From Methanococcoides methylutens (lineage in GTDB: Archaea > Halobacteriota > Methanosarcinia > Methanosarcinales > Methanosarcinaceae), in assembly GCF_000765475.1 (NCBI RefSeq), contig NZ_JRHO01000014.1, forward strand, positions 217,574 through 281,573: 64,000 bases of DNA, written 5' to 3'. Positions 26,079 through 36,300 of this stretch are shown here, one piece after another (positions within the stretch are counted from its first letter, which is position 1; every line of letters starts with the position of its first letter). A program made the position numbers and the translations under genes. Under the pieces are notes generated by a model. It worked only from the letters and a program-made list of their open reading frames with translations. It was not told where the DNA came from and did not search any database.

Positions 26079-26882
26079 ATGGAACAACAACTGAAAGAAG
26101 CCCTTCTGGAAAAATGCAGGGAAATGGAGATCCCTCTGGTAGGGGTGGCCAATGTTGAGCTCTGGGAAAAGCCCCGGTTCCATCCATGGATACCTGAAGA
26201 ATTCCATCCTCAGTCCATCTACCCTGAAGCAAGGTCTGCAATAGTCATCGGACTGCCGGTAACACTCCCTGTGCTGGAGACGTCTCCGTCGATATACTAC
26301 CGCGAGCTCTACAAGACAGTGAACAACCTGCTGGACCAGTACACCTACCGACTGTCAAACTTCCTTACTGAGAAAGGTTATCCTTCTATCTTCATTCCAA
26401 GGGATGGATACGGTTCTATCAAGGTACTTCTGGATAATCCCGTTGCTTTCTTTTCACACCGACATGCTGCATTCCTTGCAGGTCTTGGAAACTTCGGGGT
26501 CAACAATACCATCCTCACTCCTGGATACGGACCAAGGGTGCGCTTCGGCACGATCCTGACCACTGCCGAGCTCGAACCGGACAACATCATAGAAAAGCAG
26601 CTATGCAACCATTGCATGCGTTGTGTCAGGATGTGTCCGTCAAATACACTTGAGGAAAAGGACTATCCGGAAGGAATAACCGACAAGAAAGCCTGTGCAT
26701 CCTTTAGCGATGAGCTGAACAAACGAGAGATTTCACCTTGCGGGATATGTATAAAGGTCTGTCCGATCGGAGAGGATCGCAAAACCTACGGAAGGGAAGA
26801 TGCTTCAATGTATGAAAAGAAGGATAAGTTTAAAGATTACCATCGTGCCTGGGAACATGTCCGATCATATGGCGGAAAATAA
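26079..26882 (+). CDS. QueG-like double [4Fe-4S] reductase
   Basis: 267 residues. The N-terminal domain resembles epoxyqueuosine reductase (YPEARSAIVIGLPV, GLGNFGVNNTILTPGYGPRVRFG, TTAELEPDN). The C-terminus carries two cluster motifs, CNHCMRCVRMCP and a second built from a Cys near 207 with CGICIKVCPIG. Archaea of this group do not use the usual queuosine route, so the substrate is unknown. Paralogue of 15092-15829, which carries a TAG. Ribosome site GAGGT upstream. Confidence 0.8.
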   Translation: MEQQLKEALLEKCREMEIPLVGVANVELWEKPRFHPWIPEEFHPQSIYPEARSAIVIGLPVTLPVLETSPSIYYRELYKTVNNLLDQYTYRLSNFLTEKGYPSIFIPRDGYGSIKVLLDNPVAFFSHRHAAFLAGLGNFGVNNTILTPGYGPRVRFGTILTTAELEPDNIIEKQLCNHCMRCVRMCPSNTLEEKDYPEGITDKKACASFSDELNKREISPCGICIKVCPIGEDRKTYGREDASMYEKKDKFKDYHRAWEHVRSYGGK

Positions 26883-26955
26883 CTGAAAAATGGAAGGATA
26901 GGGAACAACTGACCTGTGCTGAGTGATAAGATCAGAAAGAAAAAAAGGAAAAAGA

Positions 26956-27255
26956 TCAGAGGACATCCTTTAAAGCATTTGCAGCAACATAGACACTTCC
27001 GACACCGCAGATGTAATGAGTGACCTTTACTGCCTGCATAACCTCTTCTTTTGTAGCTCCTGCTTCCATTGCCTGTACTGCAAGGGATGTTACGCCGTTC
27101 ACAGCACCTTTTGATGCATCAAGTACCATTGCCATAAGGAGCTTGTATTTTAACGGGATGCCATCTTCTTCGAAAGAAGTTATACGTGTATCCTCAAGAA
27201 GCTGGAAAAAGTCTGCATCGGAATCTATTATGACCTGAAGTGGATTTTCTGACAT
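26956..27255 (-). CDS. Carboxymuconolactone decarboxylase (AhpD)-fold protein
   Basis: 99 residues with the all-helical CMD/AhpD fold (MAMVLDASKGAVNGV ... AMEAGATKEEVMQAVKVTHYICGVGS). The CxxC and catalytic His of true AhpD are absent (AVNGVTSLA in their place), so thiol peroxidase activity is unlikely. Role unknown. Divergent from the M23-like gene. Confidence 0.8.
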   Translation of the reverse strand: MSENPLQVIIDSDADFFQLLEDTRITSFEEDGIPLKYKLLMAMVLDASKGAVNGVTSLAVQAMEAGATKEEVMQAVKVTHYICGVGSVYVAANALKDVL

Positions 27256-27319
27256 TTTATGATCACCTTCATTTTAAGACTGACAGGAATATATATGAAT
27301 TTGTTCATAATCAAAATGG

Positions 27320-27862
27320 ATGAAAAAGTTTCCCTTACCTGAAAAGACGGAGAACATTCTTCGGAAGAACGGGGAAAGCGGTTCCTTCTGGGAGGATAGG
27401 AAAGACCGTCACCATTGCGGTATCGACATTTATGCACCTGAAGGTGAACCTGTTATTGCTATTGAGAGTGGGGAAGTTATTGACGTCGGTATAATGACAT
27501 CACCCGAAATGATATCTTACTGGAATGAAACACATTACATAATCATCAGAAACCATTCCGGACTTTTCTGCAAATATGGAGAACTTGGTTCCTCGAACGT
27601 AAAGGTAAGAGATACTGTTGAAGCCGGGCAGCTGATCGGATATGTCGGTACTGTGCTGAACAGTGACAAGATTGACGGGAATGCTCCCGAATACATTCAG
27701 AAACTAAAAGATAAAAATCCCAGCATGCTCCACTTAGAGCTGTGGGAAAAAGATCCTGTCGTTGAAGACAAGGATTATCTAGGAGGCAACTGGTTCGGAG
27801 ACGAACGGCCAAAAAAGCTTCTCGACCCTACTGAATACCTTAGGTCTATTGAAAGTCATTAA
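27320..27862 (+). CDS. M23-family (LytM-fold) protein, degenerate active site
   Basis: 180 residues. The first zinc motif HxxxD is present (HCGIDIYAP, about residues 33-41), followed by GEPVIAIESGEVIDVG and VEAGQLIGYVG as in M23 peptidases. The HxH motif is altered: the usual H-L-H appears as M-L-H (SMLHLELWE), and the mid His is missing (YGEL for YAHL). Archaea have no murein, so this is probably a binding or structural relative. TATA-like GGAATATATATGAA lies ~25-30 bases before the ATG and no ribosome site is seen, suggesting a leaderless mRNA. Confidence 0.7.
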   Translation: MKKFPLPEKTENILRKNGESGSFWEDRKDRHHCGIDIYAPEGEPVIAIESGEVIDVGIMTSPEMISYWNETHYIIIRNHSGLFCKYGELGSSNVKVRDTVEAGQLIGYVGTVLNSDKIDGNAPEYIQKLKDKNPSMLHLELWEKDPVVEDKDYLGGNWFGDERPKKLLDPTEYLRSIESH

Positions 27863-27895
27863 AATAGAAAAGAAGGTGAAAATCTCAATAAATAA

Positions 27896-29434
27896 TCACA
27901 GAACCCTGACCGTAAGGTCAAGGGTCTGCTCATATCCTGTAAGGTTCACTTCTGGTTGCATGTATATGGCAGAAATATTCTGCTCACCAGCTGCAATTGC
28001 CTCTATTTCCCATTCATGCTGTCCATAAAGGGAACCTTCAGATTGCGGGATGAACTCATCCCCTCTTACCTGGAGACCGTCCGTCAAGGTCATGTTCCAG
28101 ACATAGGTATCTGCTGTTGATTCGAACAGCCTGATAAGCATCCATTCGCCTTCTTTTATCTCGATCGCATCTCCAAAATAGTAGCCATCTACGATGAAGG
28201 ACGGATAAAATTCATTATCCCCTTCCACGACCAGGGTCATCTCGAAATCGTTCGGGACATAGGAGTCTCCATTCCAGGAATTGTATTCTGCCAATATTGA
28301 TTTCTCACCAATGGACAATGTCCCAAAGGTCCATCCATATGCAGAATCATCATCCACAGGGCTGTATGTTGATGAGTATCCATATCCTTCTTCCATAATG
28401 GAAAGGTCATCGCGATCTGAAAGAGACCAGTAGCCTTCCGATGGTGCATCAACATCAATGCGTACTATACTTCCAGCTTTGACAGATACTGTAGTACCAT
28501 TGTCCTCTTCTGTGAAAACATAGTCCGCCGGTATTTTCTCGATCTCAGGGAAAGCGAACTGATCATCCTCCGCCGGGGCCATTCCCACGGAAAGTGCAGC
28601 TATCACCACTCCAACGAGCATAAGAGGTAGAAGATAGCGTTTTACAGACCTCTTAGTAGAACTGCTGGCATTGTCATAGTAGCGTCCTTTTAACATCATT
28701 AGCAGGACAGCAAAAAGACATCCCAGGAAGAACCAGAGACCGATGTTATCGGAAAAGTTCGAAAAGAACGTATGAACGCTGTCCATCAGCTGGGGAGCAG
28801 CTTCCTCATGAACTACCTTTGCAACTTCTCCTGCAGCCTCATCAGCAACAAGCGAAGGAGCCATATCCATAGGTGCTTCACGCAGAACTTCCTCTTCCAC
28901 ATCATAAGCCATCATGGCAGGTGCTGAGAGCATGCCTCCATCCTCGATAGCAACAGGCCTTGACAAGTACTGAAGCCCTGCAGCACCAAGGAATGCAGCA
29001 CCGATAACACCGATATACTGCTGTAGCATGCTGATTATGGAAGCCCTGTTGACATTCATGTTCCCGGGAGCCACTACGATCAGTTTCTGCACAGGCTCGT
29101 AGATCTTGACCTCACGACCTTTCTCACTCCATTTGATCCTGTGAACTTTGATAAGATCAGCTTCCAGCAAACTGTCAATGTTGTACTTAATAGTGGTAAT
29201 TGAAAGACCGAGCTTTTTAGAGATATCCGTTGCAGACATCGGCTCTTCGGAAAGAAGGTCCAGGATCTTCAGGGACTTCTCATTGGAAAGCGTCTGCGTG
29301 ATCTTCTTTGAATCCTCATTGAGCGGAAGTACAACTACATTGTCCGAACTGTCCTGATCTGCATCTTCAGTTTCAGCCTTGTTCTTATTTTCAACGTCTT
29401 TAGTGACCATGTTCGCACCAGAGGTTGATCTCAT
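27896..29434 (-). CDS. Membrane-tethered winged-helix regulator
   Basis: 512 residues. The N-terminal winged helix (about 45-115; LKILDLLSEEPMSATDISKKLG ... NIDSLLEADLI) is ArsR-like. Three transmembrane segments (~133-155, ~232-252, ~268-290) follow, then a large extracellular C-terminal domain (~225 residues, beta-rich, acidic). The architecture is a one-component system: an outside sensor with a DNA-binding end in the cytoplasm. The start overlaps the stop of the small regulator upstream (ATGA). ATG 29410 is an alternative start. Confidence 0.75.
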   Translation of the reverse strand: MRSTSGANMVTKDVENKNKAETEDADQDSSDNVVVLPLNEDSKKITQTLSNEKSLKILDLLSEEPMSATDISKKLGLSITTIKYNIDSLLEADLIKVHRIKWSEKGREVKIYEPVQKLIVVAPGNMNVNRASIISMLQQYIGVIGAAFLGAAGLQYLSRPVAIEDGGMLSAPAMMAYDVEEEVLREAPMDMAPSLVADEAAGEVAKVVHEEAAPQLMDSVHTFFSNFSDNIGLWFFLGCLFAVLLMMLKGRYYDNASSSTKRSVKRYLLPLMLVGVVIAALSVGMAPAEDDQFAFPEIEKIPADYVFTEEDNGTTVSVKAGSIVRIDVDAPSEGYWSLSDRDDLSIMEEGYGYSSTYSPVDDDSAYGWTFGTLSIGEKSILAEYNSWNGDSYVPNDFEMTLVVEGDNEFYPSFIVDGYYFGDAIEIKEGEWMLIRLFESTADTYVWNMTLTDGLQVRGDEFIPQSEGSLYGQHEWEIEAIAAGEQNISAIYMQPEVNLTGYEQTLDLTVRVL

Positions 29435-29760
29435 ACAACCATGCTTTTGTCTTCAGAAGAGAATGCTACAAACCTTTTAGCAGGTCCGTAGATATCTTCT
29501 TTCCCCTCCAGACCGGAGGATCTGCTCTTTATCTCTACAAGATCGGACTCCATCAGGGCCATGACCTTAGCTTCAGCATCCACAAAGGGAAGACCGGTCT
29601 TCCGGGAAATTTCCCTGACAGAAAGCAAATCTTCAGAAAGCACTTCCAGTATCCTGAAAGAGCCTTCTCTTGAAAGCACTTCAGTTACGGTTCTTGACCC
29701 TTCAGAAATAGGAAGGATCAGGAACTTATCTACGTTTACGGGATTTGATGCACATTCCAT
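29431..29760 (-). CDS. Small winged-helix regulator
   Basis: 109 residues, paralogous to the N-terminal domain of the next gene (FRILEVLSEDLLSVREISRKTGL aligns with LKILDLLSEEPMSATDISKKLGL). DNA-binding only, no membrane part. Translationally coupled to the membrane-tethered regulator through an ATGA overlap. Together they may act as a sensor pair in which the small one competes or heterodimerises. GGGGAC precedes the ATG. Confidence 0.7.
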   Translation of the reverse strand: MECASNPVNVDKFLILPISEGSRTVTEVLSREGSFRILEVLSEDLLSVREISRKTGLPFVDAEAKVMALMESDLVEIKSRSSGLEGKEDIYGPAKRFVAFSSEDKSMVV

Positions 29761-29794
29761 GACGATAGTCCCCTTTTTTCTTTAGACGTTATTA

Positions 29795-30310
29795 TCAGAT
29801 CATTTCCACATGAACATCCAGATCATGTACTCCAGGTTCATTAGGCACCTTATGTGAAGTAGTAGTGTAGTAGTCACCGTTTGAAAGGCTTCCATCACCA
29901 TCTACATCTACGTGTACTGAAAGTGAATATGTCATTCTTTCATCAAGCTCAGGATGATAGATCATGTATGGAACTGGCTGAATGTCACCAGCATCCATGG
30001 AAACATCATCAATGGTGTCTTCTGACATGACAACTGATGCAACGTCCTGAAGACTTACGTCATTAACCTTCAGATATATGGTAGCATTAGAGAAAGACTC
30101 CACAGGTTCGTCAAAGATTATCATTCCCTGAACACCATTTTCTCCCAGTGTCAGATCTCCATTATCTTCACCCGCTTCGTGATCGTTTACTTCATCAGTT
30201 TCACTAACGTCATCTGCTGGCCCATCTGAACCGTTTTCCGTGCAGCCCATTGAAAATGCAGCGGCCATTACTAACAAAAGTGTCAGGCTGAATACAAAAT
30301 ATTTTTTCAT
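29795..30310 (-). CDS. YbaY-like lipoprotein
   Basis: 171 residues. Signal peptide with lipobox FSMGC, so lipid-anchored outside the cell; a Glu/Asp-rich linker follows. The folded part (ATIYLKVNDVSLQDV, PVPYMIYHPE, YSLSVHVDVDGDGSLSNGD) matches the YbaY/YscW-like beta-sandwich lipoprotein family. Start ATG 30310 leaves GTGAGGA nine bases upstream; ATG 30319 would touch it. Faces the same way as, and sits ~35 bases downstream of, the fetAB-side intergenic region's opposite neighbour, the regulator pair; no operon link is certain. Confidence 0.65.
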   Translation of the reverse strand: MKKYFVFSLTLLLVMAAAFSMGCTENGSDGPADDVSETDEVNDHEAGEDNGDLTLGENGVQGMIIFDEPVESFSNATIYLKVNDVSLQDVASVVMSEDTIDDVSMDAGDIQPVPYMIYHPELDERMTYSLSVHVDVDGDGSLSNGDYYTTTSHKVPNEPGVHDLDVHVEMI

Positions 30311-30439
30311 GTTGACCATTCCTCACTATTAACTAAATGAACAAATGATCCGTAGATATAAATCATTTATTTAAGCTACAAAATAATTCGTAGTCTTGGA
30401 ATCGGGAAATTTAGTGAAAAAAGAGAGGAAATATCCATA

Positions 30440-31237
30440 TCAGGCCTTTGTTGGCCTGAAGATATCTTCCTTAAGGATACCATAATCATCGAAACTTGAA
30501 CGCATGGTCATAAATATACCAATGGCAACCGTCATTACGGTGGAAACATAGATCCCAACCATTATGGCCATCTGATATTTGATAGCGAGGATCGGACTGG
30601 AACCTGCTATTATCTGACCGGTCATCATCCCTGGCAGTGAGACGATACCAATTGTGGACATGCTTGCGATCGAGGGCTTCAATGCAAGGTTAAGACTTTT
30701 TCTGGCATAGGGAAGAATAGCTTCATGTTTTTTCGCACCCAGAGACAGACTGTACAGATAACGATTCTCGTTTCTCCGTATCGTATCATAGAAGTTACTG
30801 ATGCTTACGAGATTTCCTCTCAGGGAATTTCCAAGGAACATGCCGAATATGGGTATCAGGTACCGGGCATCAAAGAGATTCTCAAGATCTACAACAAACG
30901 CATTGAAGTAAACGATTATCAGGAAGTTTCCTACTATAAATGAAGCAAGTGTCGGCAGTAGCAACTTTTTCAGGTCAAGACCAACATCATTTATGGTGGA
31001 ATGAGTTGCTGCAAGGACCATTAACATTAACCACAAAAGATTCACGACTGAATTGTTCAGGTCAAAAAGCACTGTAAGGAAAAAACCCACAAAAGAAAGT
31101 TGTACGACCATTCTTGAAGCCGAAACAACTGTATCATGGATTATCCCGAGCTTAAGATAATGACTTACAAACAGAGGAATTGCAAGTAAAAGGAAACATG
31201 CCATGAGGGATAGATAGGTAATATCAACAGCTTCCAT
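30440..31237 (-). CDS. fetB: ABC transporter permease, FetB type
   Basis: 265 residues, six to seven transmembrane helices. The central block (FGMFLGNSLRGNLVSI, then LGAKKHEAILPYARKSLNLALKP and SLPGMMTGQIIAGSSP) matches the FetB/YbbM family, which in Escherichia coli exports iron with FetA. Starts on the base after the fetA stop, so one operon. With ferritin, rubrerythrin and Fe-S genes in the window an iron-export role is plausible. The transported ion is inferred from family only. Confidence 0.85.
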   Translation of the reverse strand: MEAVDITYLSLMACFLLLAIPLFVSHYLKLGIIHDTVVSASRMVVQLSFVGFFLTVLFDLNNSVVNLLWLMLMVLAATHSTINDVGLDLKKLLLPTLASFIVGNFLIIVYFNAFVVDLENLFDARYLIPIFGMFLGNSLRGNLVSISNFYDTIRRNENRYLYSLSLGAKKHEAILPYARKSLNLALKPSIASMSTIGIVSLPGMMTGQIIAGSSPILAIKYQMAIMVGIYVSTVMTVAIGIFMTMRSSFDDYGILKEDIFRPTKA

Positions 31238-31867
31238 TCAAACACCCACCGGCACGATTCTTACATTTTGCTTTTCCCAGACATCATCATGGGATATCAC
31301 CACGAGTGTCCATTCCTTGCGCTCCAGGAAATAATTAGCCACCTTTTCTTTCAGTGCAACATCAAGGGACGAAGTGATCTCATCGAGCAGGTAGACATCC
31401 TTTCCAATCAGCACTGACATGATTATGCCTATTCTCTGCTTCTCGCCACCGGACAGGTCCTCGAAATCCATTTCAAGAACGTCTTTCTCAAATCCCAGAT
31501 AAACAAGAAGCCTTCTGAGCTTGGTCCTGTCCAGTTTTCCTTCATTGAAAGAATAGGAGAATACTTCCTCGATAAATTCGTTCACCGAACCTTCGTAGAT
31601 ATCAAGGTCCTGTGAAACATAAGCGATCCTTTTCCTTGCATCCCATACAGTATTGCTATCAAGCAACCGGTTGTTAAAATAGAGGCTTCCGCTTGTAGGA
31701 TGGGCAAAGCCCATTGGCATCTTTAAAAGTGTGGACTTACCTGAACCGGACCTGCCTTTCAGCAGAATCCGATCCCCTTTCTTAATATCAAGGTTGAAGT
31801 GAGACAATACCTCCTTCTCCCCATAGCGGATGGAAATATCTTCATATTTCAAAAGTTCTGAGCTCAT
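31238..31867 (-). CDS. fetA: ABC transporter ATPase, FetA type
   Basis: 209 residues. Walker A GRSGSGKSTLL, signature LSGGEKQRIGI, Walker B VYLLDEITSSLD and the switch His (VISHD) are all intact. Partner of the FetB permease directly downstream. AAGGTGA lies about 11 bases before the ATG. Confidence 0.88.
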   Translation of the reverse strand: MSSELLKYEDISIRYGEKEVLSHFNLDIKKGDRILLKGRSGSGKSTLLKMPMGFAHPTSGSLYFNNRLLDSNTVWDARKRIAYVSQDLDIYEGSVNEFIEEVFSYSFNEGKLDRTKLRRLLVYLGFEKDVLEMDFEDLSGGEKQRIGIIMSVLIGKDVYLLDEITSSLDVALKEKVANYFLERKEWTLVVISHDDVWEKQNVRIVPVGV

Positions 31868-32223
31868 AAGCTTGTTTTCACCTTATTATTTGGAGATGAT
31901 ATTAGAATATATAACATTCAACAGGGTAACATATAAATCACTGTTGGCAAAGGACATAAAAGCTAGTGTACATGAATATTATATGAAAGTATTTATCCAA
32001 AAATTACTCTTTTTACACATCCATTAATACATATTTCACATTTCATGTTATTTTAGTTAAATCAAGATTATAGTAATAACATTAACTCATCAGATGGTTA
32101 TTTGACAGAAATGAAGAACAATAAGCTTATCCAAATCCTGCTGAATGATCAATTTATCAGCATTTTTGAAATGAATTTGCCCTGACGTTACTTATATATT
32201 CCATCTTCTCAATACTTTTTAGT
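31868..32223. other. Divergent intergenic region fetA / tfoX
   Basis: 356 AT-rich bases with promoter-like TATA sequences for both directions (for tfoX, TTATATATT at about 32190-32198). A 24-codon frame with no ribosome site was seen and not called. Confidence 0.4.
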
Positions 32224-32649
32224 ATGACAGCGTGGAAGAAAGCTTCAGAGGAACTTGGGGAACTGATGGGAGAAGCCGTTTCTGAATATGATGTTGAGTT
32301 TCGGAAGATGTTCGGCAGCCCTGTCTATTTTGTAAATGGCAACATGTTCATCGGTGTTCATGGTGACGGGATCATGCTGCGCCTGCAGGAAGAAGATCAG
32401 CAGAATCTCTATGAAGAATACGATGAAGCAGCACCTTTCACACCAAACGGCAGGCGCATGAGGGAATATGCCCTGATTCCACTGGCAGTATATGATGATG
32501 AGATCGAGTTCAGGAAATGGCTGGATATCTCGTATAGCTATGTGAGTTCCTTGCCGAAGAAAGAGAAAAAGGAAAAGAAGAAAAAGCAACTTCCGGGAAA
32601 ACAAAAAAGAGCGAGAAATGATGCTGTGATCACATCTTTTCTTTTTTAG
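32224..32649 (+). CDS. TfoX N-terminal domain protein
   Basis: 141 residues. Residues ~18-108 match the TfoX_N fold (VEFRKMFGSPVYFVNGNMF, then PLAVYDDEIEFRKWLDISY). A Lys-rich tail (KKEKKEKKKK) suggests nucleic-acid contact. This domain occurs in many anaerobes without competence; role unknown. It ends with TAG, the only such stop I found among complete genes here; the next in-frame stop is TGA three codons later. The ribosome site of the next gene lies over this end. Confidence 0.75.
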   Translation: MTAWKKASEELGELMGEAVSEYDVEFRKMFGSPVYFVNGNMFIGVHGDGIMLRLQEEDQQNLYEEYDEAAPFTPNGRRMREYALIPLAVYDDEIEFRKWLDISYSYVSSLPKKEKKEKKKKQLPGKQKRARNDAVITSFLF

Positions 32650-32659
32650 GTGATGTGAG

Positions 32660-33364
32660 ATGTTTCAAGCCCTGAGAACTCGTAAGAGATTATCTATACT
32701 TGTTTTATTGTCCCTGTTAGCTATTTCCATCTATGTAGTATCCACATATCTGATAATTGGCCCGGGATTACCTCCTGCTGAGATCATGAAAGAATGGTAT
32801 CTACCTGATAGAGCAAGTGATAATGAAGAAGATCTTTCTTTATTCCCAGCTATTTCTGAATACTCAGCAGCCGGAAGGTACTCAAATTCCACGATCATGT
32901 GTGTGTGGTATTTTGAAAAGGAATCTTCTTTTCTAGAAGGTGAGCAAAAATTATCAGAATATTTAAAGGAATCAGGACAGGTTGAAATTGTCGAAGTAAA
33001 TATCACAAACGAGCTGAACAAAGTTATCAATGATCGCGGAAAAAATTGGCAACCTACCAACGGACCACGGGTATTTGATGTAACCAAATACCAAGGAACA
33101 AAAACATCAGGTTACTTCATCGTTTATAAAACCCCGTTCCTTGAAAAGAGCGAGGATTATTTCATAGCATATTACGGTACAAAAGACACGAACAATTTCA
33201 CTACTAAGAAAAATGACCTTTTGTATCTGATAGCCCGGTCATATTATCTCGGAGAAGGAAATGTAACATCTCTGGATATCGAAAACAGCGAGAACAGGAA
33301 GAGCTCTCCCCTGTCCTCTTTAAAAGACTTTATTGGCTGGTACTATTGTCCTATTGCAATCTGA
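32660..33364 (+). CDS. Membrane-anchored hypothetical protein
   Basis: 234 residues. N-terminal transmembrane segment (~10-32), then an extracellular domain with several Asn-x-Ser/Thr sites. No recognised family. AGGTGATGTGAG directly precedes the ATG and overlaps the end of tfoX, so the two are co-transcribed. Ends 12 bases before the convergent FAD/HdrD gene. Confidence 0.6.
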   Translation: MFQALRTRKRLSILVLLSLLAISIYVVSTYLIIGPGLPPAEIMKEWYLPDRASDNEEDLSLFPAISEYSAAGRYSNSTIMCVWYFEKESSFLEGEQKLSEYLKESGQVEIVEVNITNELNKVINDRGKNWQPTNGPRVFDVTKYQGTKTSGYFIVYKTPFLEKSEDYFIAYYGTKDTNNFTTKKNDLLYLIARSYYLGEGNVTSLDIENSENRKSSPLSSLKDFIGWYYCPIAI

Positions 33365-33376
33365 CCTTGTTTTGCA

Positions 33377-36300
33377 TCACATATCTTCCTTGATGTACTT
33401 GATCATCCTCGGCGTAAGCAGTGGAATGATCTGCGGAAGCATGTTAGGCATCAGGTTCTCCATTGACTGTGGCATGAGATCAGGCATCTGTTCCTTCATG
33501 TCATCGGACATCTGCACACGTTTCTCCACAGCCTTGAGCATGTCAGGCATGACCTTTGGCATTATGCCTGGTAGAAGCATTGGCATCATGACAGGCATCA
33601 TTGGCTTCATCATGAGGTCCATACCAGGTACGTACTTGACCATCTTCATCATACCACGCAGTGGAGCAGGCATTGCAGCCATCATCTGTGGGAGGAGTTC
33701 CACCATCAGATCGGTCATGTTCTCAGGCTTGAGGAGGGCGATCATCTGGTCGAATGTAACCCATGCTGTGAGTGCGGTGTTCGTTGTATCAGGAATATCA
33801 TATCCCATGCTACGGGCGACTGTTGCTGAAAGGTCCTGGACATCCACCGGACTGCCACTCTTCTCTGCAGCGATCCTCAGCTGTACCTGGCAGCATGGAC
33901 AGGCAGCGACCATAATGTCAGCACCGATATCCTCAGCTTCCTTCAGCCTCATGTTACCAACGACGTTAGCGATAGCCGGGTCAGCGACCAGTGTCAGAAC
34001 TGAACCACAGCAGTGACCTTCTGCCCTGTTGTGCTCCATTTCACGCAGTTCGACACCTGGAACAGATTTGATAAGATCCCTTGGTGGCTCATAGATACCA
34101 CCGGCACGACCCATGTGGCATGCATCGTGGACTGTGACGACTTTGTCAAGAGGTGTTACGAACTTCTCGGAAAGTACGTCGAGCTTGTCCTGAAGCACCT
34201 GTGAGTAGTGCTTTGCCTCGAAATCGTATTCGATGCCAAGCTTCTCCGCCCACTGGCGATAGAAGGTGTCCCATACCAGCCAGCATGCAGGACAGGATGT
34301 GATAACGGTCTTTACACCTTTCTTCTTCATGTTCTCGATGTTCATCCTCATGATCTTCTCGAAAACATCCCACTTACCGGCAGCAAGCATAGGGATACCA
34401 CAGCAGGACTCTTCCTTGCCGAGATATGTGATCTCCATTCCTGCATCTGTCAGCAGACGAACTGAAGCTTCAGCGATGTCCTTCTCAACAAAGGAAGCTG
34501 TACAGCCTGCGAAGTAAGCATATTCAGCCTTGTCCTTTATCTTGGGTTTAAGGTCCTCAGGCATCCATTCTTCCCTGTTCTTGAGGTACTCTCCCCAGAT
34601 GTTCCTTTCCTTGAGCAGGCTGGAAGCCATGATCTCGAACGGTGGGATGGTCATCATGCCACGTTCCACGACAAGTTCTTCTCTCATGGTCATCCAGGAA
34701 TCGTTGATCGGAAGGTCAAGCTGGCATCTGTGATCACAGAGCTCGCAGGTCGTACAGGCAAGGAAAGTATCCACTTGCTCCTGTGTCATCTTGTCCCTGC
34801 CGGCAAGGTATTCCTTGATAAAAAACCACTTACCTCTCGGGGACTGGGATTCCCAGCCGCGACCGTAGTACTGGTCACACTCTTCCACACAGTAACCACA
34901 CTGTGCACAGGTGTATGCATGTGATACGATGTCTGCAGGGATATCTTTCTGCTTTTTGAAGGTCTCTTCACCTACACCGCTTCTGTTTCCGACGAACCTC
35001 ATGATCGGCTCGAATGCCTTGGACATTGAGATACCGGCCTTGAGGATGCCTTTACCTGAAATTGTCTCCGGGTTCATGATATCATCCGGATCGACCTGCT
35101 GCTTGAGGACGAGCATCTTCTTCAGGCGGTCTCCGTAAACCTTCTCGGCCTCCTTTGCGAAGTAGAGACCTGAAGCGTATATCCTGCCACCATTCTCCTC
35201 GGCGATCTTGATGATGCTGATTCCAAGTGTGAATGCAAGGTTGAACTTGAAGGATCTCTCAGAGTGAGGAATGAAACAGAGCAGTATCACGTTTCCGTTC
35301 TTCTCCACCATACCTTCTATTAGTACAGGAAGATCTACCTTAGCTTTGATCTCATTGAAGACCTTGCCGACCTTGTCGACAGGAACAATTATCTCCGCAG
35401 GGATGAACGAAGGACCAAGCCTCTTGACCTTCATGGAGCGGAACCACTCGCCTGCTTCATGTTTGGATATTTCTTCAGAAAGGATCTTGCCACCATTACT
35501 GGTTATGATATTTTCAAGGGCACTAACATCCCTTGACTCAGGATAAATAAAGTTACAAATATATGACGCAGGCAATTCCGGTCTGTCCTCAACAACCGGT
35601 TCGCCGTGATGGGTTGAAAATGGCATTTCATTCTTCATGCCTGCCCAATCGGGATTTATAAATGATATTGACCAGAGTGGCACTTTTTCTGCAGCTACTG
35701 CCTGAAGGGCCTTCTGCATGGATTCTGAATCAGCAAATTCTGCTGAAATGGATGCAGTATCTTCCATATTGCGGACCTTAAGGGTGATCTGTGTAATGAT
35801 ACCGACAGTACCCATACTTCCGATGAGGCTGTCCATTTCATCGCCTGTGAAATCCCTGACCTCACCGTTTGGCAATACTGCCCTTGCAGATACCATGGTG
35901 TCCTGCGACCAGCCGTATTCATAGCTGCCGTATCCTATACCGTTCTGTGCAAGCCAGCCACCTACTGTTGCTGCGGGGGCACTTGAAGGCATGGCACATA
36001 CAGAAAGGTCCTTTTCATTGAGCTTTTTCTCAAGGCGCTCCCATACGATACCTGCACCGACTGTAACGGTCATGTTCTCAGCATCGATGGATATGATGTC
36101 GTTCAACAGGTTGACATCTGCAATGATACCGCCCTTTGTAGGAATGACACCACCGTAACCGGATGATGCACCGGCACGAGGAACAATAGGAATGGAATGT
36201 TTACGGGCAAAGCCCATTAGCTTGACAATGTCTTCCTCTGTGCGAAGTTTTACTATCGCTGCAGGGTCGGTATTTCCTAACATCATCTTTGCCATTGACG

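Noticed and set aside
33333-34016. Plus-strand Ile/Met/Ser-rich frame
   Set aside because: Shadow of the Met-rich HdrD-like C-terminus on the other strand.
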